Origin: Variibacter gotjawalensis
Lineage (GTDB): Bacteria; Pseudomonadota; Alphaproteobacteria; Rhizobiales; Xanthobacteraceae
Length of the DNA stretch: 64,000 bases
NCBI RefSeq assembly: GCF_002355335.1
Contig: NZ_AP014946.1
Span: 3,115,501-3,179,500, forward strand
Direction: 5' to 3'
Shown here: piece after piece, positions 1 to 8,862 of the stretch
Numbering within the stretch: position 1 is the first letter of the stretch
Layout: every line of letters begins with the position of its first letter
Notes under the pieces: generated by a model
Told to the model about the DNA's origin: nothing
Database searches by the model: none
Seen by the model: only the letters and a program-made list of their open reading frames with translations
Made by a program: the position numbers and the translations under genes

Positions 1-96
1 ACAGCCAGGGCGTGCATCGAAATTCGGGGCTTCCTGCGCGAAAGCTGCGGGTGCCAATGCGGTGGCAAAAGCTGCAGCGAAGAGAACAAGTTTCAT
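1..96 (-). CDS. N-terminus of a secreted protein (partial)
   Basis: This is the first 32 codons of a minus-strand gene that runs off the left edge of the window. The peptide starts MKLVLFAAAFATALAPAAFA and continues QEAPNFDARPGC. It has a short positive n-region, an Ala-rich hydrophobic core and an AFA-Q cleavage site, so it is a Sec signal peptide with a few mature residues. A GAGGAG ribosome binding site lies a few bases upstream of the ATG. The function cannot be told from so short a piece. Confidence 0.7.
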   Translation of the reverse strand, partial: MKLVLFAAAFATALAPAAFAQEAPNFDARPGC

Positions 97-240
97 CGAT
101 CGCTCCTCGTCGGATAGGTATTTATCCAACGCCGCTCCGCTGAAAAGGTTCATGCGAGGCTGGATTTTTCTACCGTTCACGTTGTCGTGCGGGCCGCTTC
201 ATGGTGTGCTTCTGGCGAGTCGTCACTCGCCGAGAACCTT

Positions 241-1407
241 ATGCGCGCAAAGCGGAATCTCCTCCGATCGGAGTCCGAGGTCAAAGTCACCAACGTCGAG
301 CTTTTCTTCGATCTGGTGTTCGTTTTCGCCGTCACCCAGCTTTCGCACAATCTGCTCGAACACTTCAGTCCCGGTGGCGTGCTGCAGACCGGCCTGATCT
401 TCCTCGCCGTCTGGTGGGTGTGGATCTACACGACTTGGTGCACGAACTGGCTCAATCCGGACCTGACGGCCGTCCGCATCATGTTGTTTGCGCTGATGCT
501 GGCAGGGCTCGTCCTGACGACGTCGATCCCGAAAGCGTTCGGACCGCTCGGCTTGGTCTTCGCGTGCACCTATGCGGGCATGCAAGTCGGTCGCTCGCTG
601 TTCATGATGTGGAGCCTCAGAGCACACAGCCCTGAGAATTATCGCAACTTCCAGCGCATCACCGCCTGGTGCGCGGTCTCCGCCATGTTCTGGATCTCCG
701 GTGGCTTCGCGGAGGGGAACACACGCTTCGCGCTGTGGCTGATCGCGATTGCGATCGAGTACGTCTCGCCTGCCCTCGGCTTCCGCTTTCCTGGCCTCGG
801 CCGGTCGTCGACTGAAGACTGGAACGTCTCCGGCGAGCATCTCGCCGAGCGTGTCGGTCTCTTCATCATCATAGCGCTCGGCGAGTCGATCCTCGTCACC
901 GGCGCGACCGCAGCCAAAGCACCGGCGAGCGTGGCGACATGGGGCGCTTTCTTCTTCGCGTTTTTGGCCAGCGTCGCGATGTGGTGGATCTACTTCAACG
1001 TCGGTGCGGAGCGCGCCGCGCACAGCATCGAACATTCGGACGACCCGGGCCGGATCGCGCGAACAGCTTACACCTACATCCCGCTGCTGATGATTGCCGG
1101 CATCATAGTCGCCGCTGTTGGCGATGAACTCGTCCTCGCGCATCCGACCGGCCACGTCGACGGCAAGACCGCCATCTGTCTCCTCGTAGCCCCCGCGTTG
1201 TTCCTTGTCGGCACGCTATTGTTTAAGCGCGTGACCTGGGGTCGTTTCCCATTGTCGCATCTCGTCGGCTTGGCGCTTCTCGTGGTCGCGGCACCGTTCT
1301 ACGGAGCGTTCGAGCCGTGGGTCTATTCCGGCATTACCTCGCTTATCCTTTGCATCGTCGCAGCGTGGGAGACATTCTCCGCCGCCGAGCCATCGCGAAA
1401 GACATGA
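241..1407 (+). CDS. LtrA-family (low temperature requirement A) membrane protein
   Basis: This 388-residue polytopic inner-membrane protein has the LtrA family signature near its N-terminus (EVKVTNVELFFDLVFVFAVT), followed by many hydrophobic segments spread over the whole length. LtrA proteins were named from a Listeria cold-sensitive mutant; the biochemical role is unresolved. An in-frame GTG lies 54 bases upstream (187), but the ATG at 241 is preferred because the family motif begins about 11 residues after it and the upstream residues do not look like family sequence. The stop is one base from the next start, so this gene, the small membrane protein and the YfhO-like gene are probably cotranscribed. 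The family call is firm; the function is not. Confidence 0.85.
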   Translation: MRAKRNLLRSESEVKVTNVELFFDLVFVFAVTQLSHNLLEHFSPGGVLQTGLIFLAVWWVWIYTTWCTNWLNPDLTAVRIMLFALMLAGLVLTTSIPKAFGPLGLVFACTYAGMQVGRSLFMMWSLRAHSPENYRNFQRITAWCAVSAMFWISGGFAEGNTRFALWLIAIAIEYVSPALGFRFPGLGRSSTEDWNVSGEHLAERVGLFIIIALGESILVTGATAAKAPASVATWGAFFFAFLASVAMWWIYFNVGAERAAHSIEHSDDPGRIARTAYTYIPLLMIAGIIVAAVGDELVLAHPTGHVDGKTAICLLVAPALFLVGTLLFKRVTWGRFPLSHLVGLALLVVAAPFYGAFEPWVYSGITSLILCIVAAWETFSAAEPSRKT

Positions 1408-1408
1408 C

Positions 1409-1672
1409 ATGCGGACGCTGATCTTCATCCTCTCCGGCACGGCGTTATTCGCGGTCATCTTTTTCCTGATGCGAACGTTGAGCCCGGCAAGCACAATCGG
1501 TCTGGCCCTCGCAATTTTTCTGCCGATCTGGCTCCTCGTCGCAGTGATCAATCTGACGATCGGCGTGAACACGGCCGGATATACGGTGGTTGAAGAGCTA
1601 CCCATTCTGCTAATCATTTTCGGTATTCCGGCCGCTTTCGCGGGCCTCGTCGCTTGGCGCATGGCGTCGTGA
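1409..1672 (+). CDS. small three-helix membrane protein of unknown function
   Basis: An 87-residue hydrophobic protein with about three predicted membrane helices (residues 3-20, 28-48 and 65-84) and little soluble sequence. It starts one base after the LtrA-like stop, and its TGA overlaps the GTG proposed as start of the next gene, which argues for a real translated gene in a three-gene operon. I do not recognise a family. It might be a partner of the neighbouring membrane proteins, but that is inference from position only. Confidence 0.65.
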   Translation: MRTLIFILSGTALFAVIFFLMRTLSPASTIGLALAIFLPIWLLVAVINLTIGVNTAGYTVVEELPILLIIFGIPAAFAGLVAWRMAS

Positions 1673-3957
1673 CGCGCCGAGAACTTGCTTCAACTCTCGC
1701 GTTTCTGACCGCAGCGGCGCTGCTGCTCGCGTGGCCTTGGCTGTCGGGTGCCGTCACCGTGCCGTGGGACGCGAAATCCCAATTCTTTCCGGCGCAGGCG
1801 TTCTTGGCGCGCGCGCTCGCAACCGGGCAATCGCCATTCTGGACCGCCGATGCCTTCGCGGGTTGGCCTGAGATTGCCGATCCGCAGTCGCTCATCTTCT
1901 CGATACCGCATCTGATTTTGGCATGGCTGCAACCGACGCCCGGATTTCGTGCCGTCGACGGCGTGAGCTTTGCGACCCTCGGCGCCGGCGCGCTCGGCAT
2001 TGTGATGATTTTCCGTGATCGTCGCTGGCACAGCGCCGGCGCCCTCGTTGCGGCTTTGGCGTTCATGTTCGGCGGGGTATGCGCATCGCGCATCCAGCAC
2101 ACTGGCGAGGTCATGAGCGCGGCCTACTTCCCGTTGGCGCTGTGGCTTTTGCTGCGAACCCTCGAGCGCCGGTCCATCACCTACGCGGCACTTTGCGGCG
2201 TCGCCGTTGCGGCGATCGCTAGCGGCCGCGATCAGGTCGCGATGATCGGCCTCTATTTGCTCGCGCTGTTCGTGCTCCTTCACTGGCTTGACGGCGCGGA
2301 CCACGTCAAACGCGTCGTCGCGAGCATCAAACCGCTCTTCGTCTGCGGTGTGATCGCTGTGCTGCTTGCGATCATCCCGATCGTTCTGACGTGGCTCCTC
2401 GCCGGTGAGTCCAACAGGCCGGAGATCATTTACGCTGAGGCGGCGCGCGGATCGCTGCATCCGATGCACCTCCTTACCCTCGCCTTCTCCGATCTCTATG
2501 GAGCCGTCGACGAAAGCGTGCCGTATTGGGGCCCGGCGAGTTACCCATGGGGCGAGACGGGGCTCGTGCTGGCTCAGAACATGGCGCAGCTCTATGCCGG
2601 TGCCCTGCCGTTGGTGGCTCTGATCGGGCTCGCGCTGACGAGCCGCAGTCTTTGGCAACGAGAGGTGCGTTGTTTCACGATCGCTTGCATCGCCGCGATC
2701 CTCTTTGCCCTTGGCTGGTACACGCCGCTGTTCCGCGTGGCTTACGAAGCCTTCCCGGGCATTTCGTATTTCCGCCGCCCCGCCGACGCGGCGTTTCTAT
2801 TCTGCGCGCTGTTCGCGATCGTCGCCGGGTATTCCGTCCATCGCTTGCTGATGATCGAAGAACGCGCATTCCGCCGCGCGATTGTCGCGGCATTGATCGC
2901 GCTACTTGCAGCAATATCAGCGGCCCTCGCCGGCGCGATCGTCACCGGCACATTGCGCGTCGCGCTATGGCCGGTCGCGGTCGGAACCGCCTTCCTCATC
3001 GCAGCGATCGCTACGCTTTGGTTCGTGCGCAGAACATCACCTTCGCCCTTGCTAGCGGCAGCGCTTCTCGCGGCCTTCATGGCTGCTGATCTCAGCTACA
3101 ACAACGGGCCGAACGTCTCGACAGGACTCGCGCCCGATAACTACGAGGAATTGCTCACCGGCACGCGCAACAAAACCGTGGCGTTGCTGAAATCGAGTGT
3201 CGACATGAGCACCGGCGGCGCACGGCGCGATCGCATCGAAGTGGCTGCCATCGAGTATCACTGGCCGAGCCTCGGACTCGTCCACGGCTTCGAAAGCTTG
3301 TTCGCGCAGAACCCTCTGCGGCTACGAGATTTCCAGCAGGTCACCGGAGTCGGCGATACTGTGGCGGTCGCCGAGCAGCGCACCTTCTCGCCGCTCTTCC
3401 CGTCTTATCGCTCAACGATGGCGGATCTGCTTGGCTTGCGTTTTCTTGCCCTCGGCGTGCCGGCCGAACAGATCGACAAGAAGCTGTCGCCCGGCGATCT
3501 CAAACTTCTCGCACGCACCGAGGACGCCTACGTCTACGAAAATCCGCGCGCACTTCCGCGCGTGATGATCGTGCCGGGTGCTCGCCAAGCCGAGTTCGTA
3601 GACCTCGTCCGCACGGGCTGGCCTGACGGCGTCGACCCGCGCAAAGGTCTACTGCTGAACCGAGCACCACCTCTAGCCGATCAAGCGCGCCGCGAGGGAA
3701 CGGCAACAATTCGCCGCTATACGAACACCGAAGCCGTCATCGAAGCCGACGCGGCCGACGGCGGCTATCTCCTGCTCAACGACGTTTGGCATCCCTGGTG
3801 GCGCGCGACGATCGACGGCACCGCAACAGAAATCCTAAAAGCGAATGTGATGTTCCGCGCCATCGTACTGCCTCCAGGCAAGCACACGGTACGTTTCACG
3901 TATCATCCGTTCATTGGCGCGTGGCAGCAGCTGCGCCGCAAACTCGGACTCACTTAA
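1669..3957 (+). CDS. YfhO-family multi-pass membrane protein
   Basis: A 762-residue protein with about 12 hydrophobic segments in the first two thirds and a soluble C-terminal domain rich in aromatic residues (around 690-750, with the NDVWHPWW block). This layout matches the YfhO family, a GT-C-fold group whose Gram-positive members glycosylate lipoteichoic acid. A YfhO-like early motif, WPWLSG...VPWDAKSQFFPAQ, follows the first helix. The GTG at 1669 is chosen because it overlaps the upstream TGA (GTGA) and leads directly into the first helix; a TTG at 1654 is possible. The 3' end overlaps the opposing gene by 8 bases. A lipid-linked sugar transfer role is plausible from the fold but not shown. 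Confidence 0.8.
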   Translation: MTRRELASTLAFLTAAALLLAWPWLSGAVTVPWDAKSQFFPAQAFLARALATGQSPFWTADAFAGWPEIADPQSLIFSIPHLILAWLQPTPGFRAVDGVSFATLGAGALGIVMIFRDRRWHSAGALVAALAFMFGGVCASRIQHTGEVMSAAYFPLALWLLLRTLERRSITYAALCGVAVAAIASGRDQVAMIGLYLLALFVLLHWLDGADHVKRVVASIKPLFVCGVIAVLLAIIPIVLTWLLAGESNRPEIIYAEAARGSLHPMHLLTLAFSDLYGAVDESVPYWGPASYPWGETGLVLAQNMAQLYAGALPLVALIGLALTSRSLWQREVRCFTIACIAAILFALGWYTPLFRVAYEAFPGISYFRRPADAAFLFCALFAIVAGYSVHRLLMIEERAFRRAIVAALIALLAAISAALAGAIVTGTLRVALWPVAVGTAFLIAAIATLWFVRRTSPSPLLAAALLAAFMAADLSYNNGPNVSTGLAPDNYEELLTGTRNKTVALLKSSVDMSTGGARRDRIEVAAIEYHWPSLGLVHGFESLFAQNPLRLRDFQQVTGVGDTVAVAEQRTFSPLFPSYRSTMADLLGLRFLALGVPAEQIDKKLSPGDLKLLARTEDAYVYENPRALPRVMIVPGARQAEFVDLVRTGWPDGVDPRKGLLLNRAPPLADQARREGTATIRRYTNTEAVIEADAADGGYLLLNDVWHPWWRATIDGTATEILKANVMFRAIVLPPGKHTVRFTYHPFIGAWQQLRRKLGLT

Positions 3958-4879
3958 AGTCGCGGAAGATCGTATCCGGCGCGCTGGTGTTGTGCCGTGA
4001 CGGCACCGTGCGGCCGGTCCACAATTCGACTCCGCTGGCCTTCTTGAAAGCCATCACGGGCTCCTGCGTCCAGGCCTGAGACCCTTTCGCGCGCCAAGCA
4101 ATCTGCGCGACGTCGGAATTTCCTTCCATCACATACATCGAACGCAACGCTGCGAACGGCTGCTCGGCGCCGCGCACAGGGTCGACCGCAACATCAACCT
4201 CGATTTTCTCAGCATCGAGTTCTTTCAGTGACACGGTCGCATTGCCGCCGCGTACGAAGTCGAGACGGAAGCTCTTCTTCACGGGATCGAACGCGATGCT
4301 TTTGATGTCCACCAGCGGACGCCCCGTTGTCTCGATTGGTCCAAGAAGGAACGACGAGCCATAAGCGCTCCAGCGCAGATGCGCAGGCGGCAGCGGACGC
4401 GCGCGCCAATACCCGTCAGCCGGATAGAGGACGAGAACTTCTTCGGCGCGCTCTTGATGCCGCTTCCACAACTGCAAAAGATGGAGCCCGTTCTCCACTT
4501 TGTCGCCGACACGCACCGGCACTTGGTTTGGCCGCCAGAAGCTTGGGAAAGTCAGGCCGACCAGTTGCCACTCTTCGGTCTCATAAAGCGTGACGCGCCG
4601 CGGCTCGAACTTGAAGGTCGGATCCGACGACATGTCGCAATTGCGGAAATCCGGTGCCCAGCGATCCGCGACGATCGTGCCCATATACGACGGATGTTCG
4701 GCCGTGATGACGAAGCGGCTTACCGCCGGCGATATCAGTTTGATGTAGACGTTGTCTTTCTCGGCGCAGAGCGTTGGCTCGCTCGCATTGACGAAGTCTA
4801 CCGATATGTCCTGCGCGGCAGCGGTTTGCATGGTCATGCCGGACAGTAACACGACGAGCGCTTTACGTAAGCCGCGCAT
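3950..4879 (-). CDS. secreted protein of unknown function downstream of mdoH-fkbM
   Basis: A 309-residue protein with a clear signal peptide (RKALVVLLSGMTMQTAAAQ, cleavage after AAA or AQ near residue 23), so it is periplasmic or exported. The mature part is beta-rich by composition, with no transmembrane segment and no motif I recognise. It is the third gene of a minus-strand operon: its ATG lies inside the last 17 bases of the FkbM methyltransferase gene, which in turn overlaps mdoH. That tight coupling suggests a role in periplasmic glucan or another envelope polysaccharide. It does not look like MdoG/OpgG, which is about 500 residues. Confidence 0.75.
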   Translation of the reverse strand: MRGLRKALVVLLSGMTMQTAAAQDISVDFVNASEPTLCAEKDNVYIKLISPAVSRFVITAEHPSYMGTIVADRWAPDFRNCDMSSDPTFKFEPRRVTLYETEEWQLVGLTFPSFWRPNQVPVRVGDKVENGLHLLQLWKRHQERAEEVLVLYPADGYWRARPLPPAHLRWSAYGSSFLLGPIETTGRPLVDIKSIAFDPVKKSFRLDFVRGGNATVSLKELDAEKIEVDVAVDPVRGAEQPFAALRSMYVMEGNSDVAQIAWRAKGSQAWTQEPVMAFKKASGVELWTGRTVPSRHNTSAPDTIFRDFK

Positions 4880-5609
4880 AGATATCCCCGGAATTGGCCT
4901 CTATCGGCAATTGCGCGAGCCATTGCGCGATGGCCTCGGCTGACACCCAGTCACCAAATGTCATCAGCTGGCTCTCGCCCAAAGCTGCGTTGAATTGCAC
5001 GTAGCCGAGCATGACACAACGGCGTATGCAATCGGCTGCGACGTCGCGCTGGATCGTGGTGAACTCGAAGGACAGCGCCGGAACCGGCCGCGACAAACCC
5101 GCCAGTGCTTCGGCCTCGAAGCCTTCGACATCGATCTTGATGAAATCCGGATCGCCGTGCGCCGCGATCAGCGCATCCAGCGTCGTCATCGGCACGACAA
5201 CTTCACTCGACCACGCCTGCCCTTCCCAGCCGGCTGCGCCGTCGGCGGCGCGTACGAAGTCCTCAGAAGCGGTGGTGACCGTTGGATTGTCAACATTGAC
5301 CATGAGCGTCACCTCGCCTTCGGCGCGCCCTACGGCTTTGCGGACAAGCGTCACGCCTTCATCGTGCCGGTACAAAAGTCGCAGCGCACGGGCGAGCGGC
5401 GGCTGCGGCTCCAGCGCGACGACGCGGGCGCCTAGTGCCCGGAATACTGCGACGCGATCCCCGACGTGAGAGCCGATGTCAAACGCGAGATCGCCGGGTT
5501 TCAGGAATGCGCCATAGTGCGCTTTCATCGCGTCGCCGCGCGATGCGTCTCCGTAGTAGATGCGCAGCGAGCGGCCGACAGCGCGCGCGGTTCTGGTCCG
5601 CAGCGTCAT
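4863..5609 (-). CDS. FkbM-family SAM-dependent methyltransferase
   Basis: A 248-residue class I methyltransferase. The SAM-binding glycine loop is LAFDIGSHVGDRVAVFRALG (about residues 38-57) and the acidic strand-2 end is VVALEPQP. The FkbM hallmark IKIDVEGFEAEALAGL sits near residue 170. FkbM enzymes methylate hydroxyls of sugars or polyketides. The ATG at 5609 overlaps the mdoH stop (ATGA), so translation is coupled to the glucan synthase; this makes a glycan substrate likely, for example O-methylation of periplasmic glucan (inference). A much longer open frame upstream only reads antisense through mdoH and was not used. Confidence 0.85.
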   Translation of the reverse strand: MTLRTRTARAVGRSLRIYYGDASRGDAMKAHYGAFLKPGDLAFDIGSHVGDRVAVFRALGARVVALEPQPPLARALRLLYRHDEGVTLVRKAVGRAEGEVTLMVNVDNPTVTTASEDFVRAADGAAGWEGQAWSSEVVVPMTTLDALIAAHGDPDFIKIDVEGFEAEALAGLSRPVPALSFEFTTIQRDVAADCIRRCVMLGYVQFNAALGESQLMTFGDWVSAEAIAQWLAQLPIEANSGDIYARLT

Positions 5610-7414
5610 TGTTTGCTGTGTGCCGCTTCGATGGCGGGAAGGCGCAGATCGGCTAGCTCTTTCGGCGTCGTCACTTCTTCCGGTAGACGCCCGATGCCAA
5701 CCCGCGCCATGACGCGCCCGAGGCCCGGGATCGCTGTGATGACCGCCAACGGGATAGCGGCGATCAAACCGCCGGCGATAAACAGCGCATACGGGAGAGC
5801 GCGTGGGGCAGTCAGCGCAAGCACAAGCATACATCCGAGCCCGAGCGCGGTCTGCGGCCAAAGCTGCGCAGCCGCAGCCGCAACCGGAACCGCGTGATCG
5901 TCGCGCGATTGCCCGATCCAACCGATCGCGCGGCCGAAGAAAAGCCCGATGAGAAACAGCGTGTGGCCGAACCACATGATTGGCGACAGCAGTATGAAGA
6001 ACAACGTCTCGCAGACAACACTGGCGACGAACCGCACGCCTCCGCCGAATGCGCGGCGCGCTTCTGCGCGCGAGAGCACGTCGATCACGGTCGCAATTTT
6101 CGGCGCGAACCACATCGTCAGGATAATCGCAAACAGCCAACCGCCTGCGTCGGGGCGAATGAAAGCCGCCGGCGTCGGCGATAGCGCAACGCCGAGCGTG
6201 CCGAACACCAGCAACGCCATCCATGCCGGCGAGCCGACAAACATCAGCAGCGCGAAGGCGAGCTGATACCGGCTCACCCACTTCAACCCCGGCAACCCGA
6301 TGAATTGCCAGTACTGCATGTTGCCTTGGCACCAGCGCAGATCGCGCCGAATAAATTCAAGCAGCGTCGGCGGGTTCTCTTCCCAGCCGCCGATTGCTTC
6401 GTCCGGCAGGGCCCGAACTTCCCAACCGGCGCGGCGCATCAGCACCGCTTCGATCTGGTCGTGGCTGAGGATATGACCGCCGAGCACGCCTTTGCGCTCG
6501 GACTTCGGCAGCTTGCAATGCGCGATGAATGGCGCAAGGCGGATGATCGCGTTGTGCCCCCAATAAGGCCCGCAGTCGCCCTGCCACCACGCGCTGCCGG
6601 TCGTGTAGGAGCGCATGCCGAGACGCATGCCAAACTGGAACACGCGCGCGAACGCGCTGGTAGACGGCATCCCGACGACGAGCGCCTGGACGATGCCAAG
6701 TTTTTCGTCGGCCTGCATGATGCGCGCCAACCGCAGCATCGCGTCGGCCGTCATGAAGCTATCGGCATCGAGCGTGATGGCGAAGCTGTAGTCACCACCC
6801 CACTGACTGCAGAAGTCTTCGATATTCCCGGCCTTAAACCCTTCGTTGTTGGAACGGCGGCGATACGTGATCGCGATATCGTCGCCCCATTTGTCGCCGA
6901 GCGCGCCGTAGACGCTTTGCTCTTGCGCCGCCATCTCCGGCATATTGGTGTCGCTGAGGATGAAGAGATGGAAGGCGTCGTGCCATCCACTGTCCACCAA
7001 CCCTTTGAGCAATGGCTCGATGTTGCGGACGATGCGCTCAGGCGCTTCGTTTCGAACGCAAAGGAGGATCGCCGTCTCGCGCACGATGCGGTCGTTCGGT
7101 CCGGCCTTGGCGGCTGCCGGAAGAACGACGGCGACGGGATCGCGCGCGAAGCGCATGATGACGAAGCCGATGGTGGCGTTCCAAAAGCCAATCACGGACC
7201 ACGGCAGCGTAACCGCGAAGGCGATGATCAAAATCCAGTCGATGACGCCCAGGCCGCCCGGCGACAGCGCGACGGCCAGCAGCCAGATCAGCAACGCCAT
7301 TGTGGCCAAGACGACCGTGAAAAACGCGAGACGACGCGCGGTCAGCCGAGGGTCCGTGGCGGTTACCGGCCCCCTAAGGGCTTCCGGGCGCGTCAACATG
7401 CGTTGGCGGTCCAT
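5606..7414 (-). CDS. mdoH: glucan biosynthesis glucosyltransferase H (MdoH/OpgH)
   Basis: A 602-residue processive family 2 glycosyltransferase of the inner membrane that builds the beta-glucan backbone of osmoregulated periplasmic glucans from UDP-glucose. There are two N-terminal helices (about 26-45 and 55-80), then the GT2 domain with the donor motif ITLDADSFM, the acceptor region GHNAIIRL, the catalytic LSHDQIEAV and a QxxRW-equivalent RRDLRWCQGN. Several C-terminal helices follow. The ATG at 7414 is preferred over an in-frame TTG at 7435; the Shine-Dalgarno is weak for both. The usual partner mdoG is not adjacent; instead an FkbM methyltransferase and a secreted protein follow in overlapping order. 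Confidence 0.92.
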   Translation of the reverse strand: MDRQRMLTRPEALRGPVTATDPRLTARRLAFFTVVLATMALLIWLLAVALSPGGLGVIDWILIIAFAVTLPWSVIGFWNATIGFVIMRFARDPVAVVLPAAAKAGPNDRIVRETAILLCVRNEAPERIVRNIEPLLKGLVDSGWHDAFHLFILSDTNMPEMAAQEQSVYGALGDKWGDDIAITYRRRSNNEGFKAGNIEDFCSQWGGDYSFAITLDADSFMTADAMLRLARIMQADEKLGIVQALVVGMPSTSAFARVFQFGMRLGMRSYTTGSAWWQGDCGPYWGHNAIIRLAPFIAHCKLPKSERKGVLGGHILSHDQIEAVLMRRAGWEVRALPDEAIGGWEENPPTLLEFIRRDLRWCQGNMQYWQFIGLPGLKWVSRYQLAFALLMFVGSPAWMALLVFGTLGVALSPTPAAFIRPDAGGWLFAIILTMWFAPKIATVIDVLSRAEARRAFGGGVRFVASVVCETLFFILLSPIMWFGHTLFLIGLFFGRAIGWIGQSRDDHAVPVAAAAAQLWPQTALGLGCMLVLALTAPRALPYALFIAGGLIAAIPLAVITAIPGLGRVMARVGIGRLPEEVTTPKELADLRLPAIEAAHSKQ

Positions 7415-7488
7415 GGTTTTGTTTTGGGCTCGCAACCGTTATAGGCGTTGATCCAAGATGGAAAGCCCCCTCGGGGCCGGAGGAAACG

Positions 7489-8454
7489 TTGGACGCCAAG
7501 GCGTTGTGGTACACCGGCCCGGGCAGAGCCGAGCTGCGGGACGAAAAGGTGCCGGCACCGCGCGACGGCGAAGTGCGTGTGCGTGCGCTCCACAGCGCGA
7601 TCAGTCGCGGCACCGAGGCGCTGGTCGCGGCCGGCAATGTCCCGCCCAATCAATACGACCGCATGCGAGCACCCGAGATGGGCGGCGAGTTCCCTTTCCC
7701 GGTGAAATACGGCTATGCCTCGGTCGGCATTGTCGAGGCCGGGGCAGCCGAACTCGTCGGCAACACGGTGTTTTCGCTCTACCCGCACCAGGACGCCTAT
7801 ACGATCAGTGCTGACATGGTCGCTGTCGTGCCGGACGAAATCCCGCCGACACGAGCCGTCCTCGCCGCCAACATGGAAACGGCACTGAACGCAGTGTGGG
7901 ATGGAGCCCCCGGCCCCGCCGACCGGATCGCGGTGATTGGCGCCGGCGTGGTCGGCTGCCTCGTCGCATATCTCTGCGCTCGCTTACCCGGCGCCGAAGT
8001 GACCCTCGTCGACGTCAACCCGGCGCGGCGCGCGATCGCCGAAAAACTCGGCGCGCGCTTCGCAGGCCCGGCCGAAGCGGCGGGAGAATGCGATGTCGTC
8101 TTCCACACGAGTGCGTCTTCGGCTGGTCTTGGGACGGCGCTACAGCTTGCCGGTATGGAAGCCCGGATCGTCGAGATGAGTTGGTACGGCATCGACGGAG
8201 TTACGGCTCCGCTCGGCGAAAGTTTCCATAGCCGCCGCCTTCAACTGATCTCGAGCCAGGTCGGACACGTCGCGACATCGCATCGCGCGCGGTGGGACCA
8301 TGGCCGCCGTCTCGCCGCGGCGATCGCGCTGTTGAATGATGCGCGTCTCGACGCCTTGCTCGCGCCGGGTGTCGCGTTCGCGAAACTAACCGACGCGCTG
8401 CCGCGTATTCTTTTGCCACAGAGCGGCACGCTCTGCCAAGTTATCGACTATTGA
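7489..8454 (+). CDS. BchC-like medium-chain dehydrogenase, first gene of the pterin-like cassette
   Basis: A 321-residue medium-chain dehydrogenase/reductase. The GroES-like N-terminus has SAISRGTEALVAAG and KYGYASVGIVEAG where zinc alcohol dehydrogenases carry the catalytic Cys and GHE motif, so the catalytic zinc site is absent, as in the bacteriochlorophyllide dehydrogenase BchC. The Rossmann part is IAVIGAGVVGCLVA with VTLVDVN closing strand 2, consistent with an NAD-type pocket. Translation probably begins at the TTG at 7489, which has a strong GGAGGAAA five bases upstream; no in-frame ATG is near. It shares a 74-base divergent promoter region with mdoH. The stop is 9 bases before the PTPS-like gene. 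Oxidoreduction of the same metabolite handled by the cassette is inferred from position. Confidence 0.8.
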   Translation: MDAKALWYTGPGRAELRDEKVPAPRDGEVRVRALHSAISRGTEALVAAGNVPPNQYDRMRAPEMGGEFPFPVKYGYASVGIVEAGAAELVGNTVFSLYPHQDAYTISADMVAVVPDEIPPTRAVLAANMETALNAVWDGAPGPADRIAVIGAGVVGCLVAYLCARLPGAEVTLVDVNPARRAIAEKLGARFAGPAEAAGECDVVFHTSASSAGLGTALQLAGMEARIVEMSWYGIDGVTAPLGESFHSRRLQLISSQVGHVATSHRARWDHGRRLAAAIALLNDARLDALLAPGVAFAKLTDALPRILLPQSGTLCQVIDY

Positions 8455-8463
8455 GGAGTTCGA

Positions 8464-8862
8464 ATGTTCGCAGTCGAAGTTCGCGATCACATCATGATCG
8501 CGCATTCTTTTCGTGGCGCGGTGTTCGGTCCGGCGCAAGCGCTGCACGGCGCGACATTCGTGGTCGATGCATGCTTCATCGCGAAATCGCTCGATGACAA
8601 CGGCATCGTCGTCGATATCGGCCGCGCGCTGGATGTGCTGAAAGCGACGCTGAAACCGCTCAACTATTCGAACCTCGACGACAATCCGAAGTTCAAAGGC
8701 CAGAACACGACGACCGAGTTCATGTGCAAGTACATCTATGATGCGCTCGCGGAAGCCGCGCGTTCCGGCGGCCTCGGTCGCGACGGCAAGGACCTCAATT
8801 CTATCCGCGTAACGCTCTCGGAATCTCACGTGGCGCGGGCGTGGTACGAGCAGGCTTTGTGA
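8464..8862 (+). CDS. divergent 6-pyruvoyl-tetrahydropterin synthase/QueD-like protein
   Basis: A 132-residue protein of the PTPS/QueD T-fold family, normal family length. Seen in the sequence: His14 (MIAHSF) and His28 (ALHGATF) match two zinc ligands, but the third (HGH) is Ala30. The nucleophilic Cys four residues before HGH is Ala24, and the Asp-His catalytic pair is replaced by LNYSN (Asn67-Tyr68). The Glu that anchors the pterin ring in QueD/PTPS is kept at Glu120 (TLSESHV), and the TTTE block is also retained. It can therefore probably bind a pterin-like ring but should not run the classical reaction. A GAGGAG site overlapping the upstream stop supports the ATG. The stop overlaps the GTG of the glycosyltransferase. 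Confidence 0.85.
   Translation: MFAVEVRDHIMIAHSFRGAVFGPAQALHGATFVVDACFIAKSLDDNGIVVDIGRALDVLKATLKPLNYSNLDDNPKFKGQNTTTEFMCKYIYDALAEAARSGGLGRDGKDLNSIRVTLSESHVARAWYEQAL

Noticed and set aside
5610-6332. N-terminal extension of the FkbM methyltransferase frame
   Set aside because: Reads antisense-like Arg-rich sequence in another frame of mdoH; the ATG at 5609 gives the family length and an ATGA overlap.
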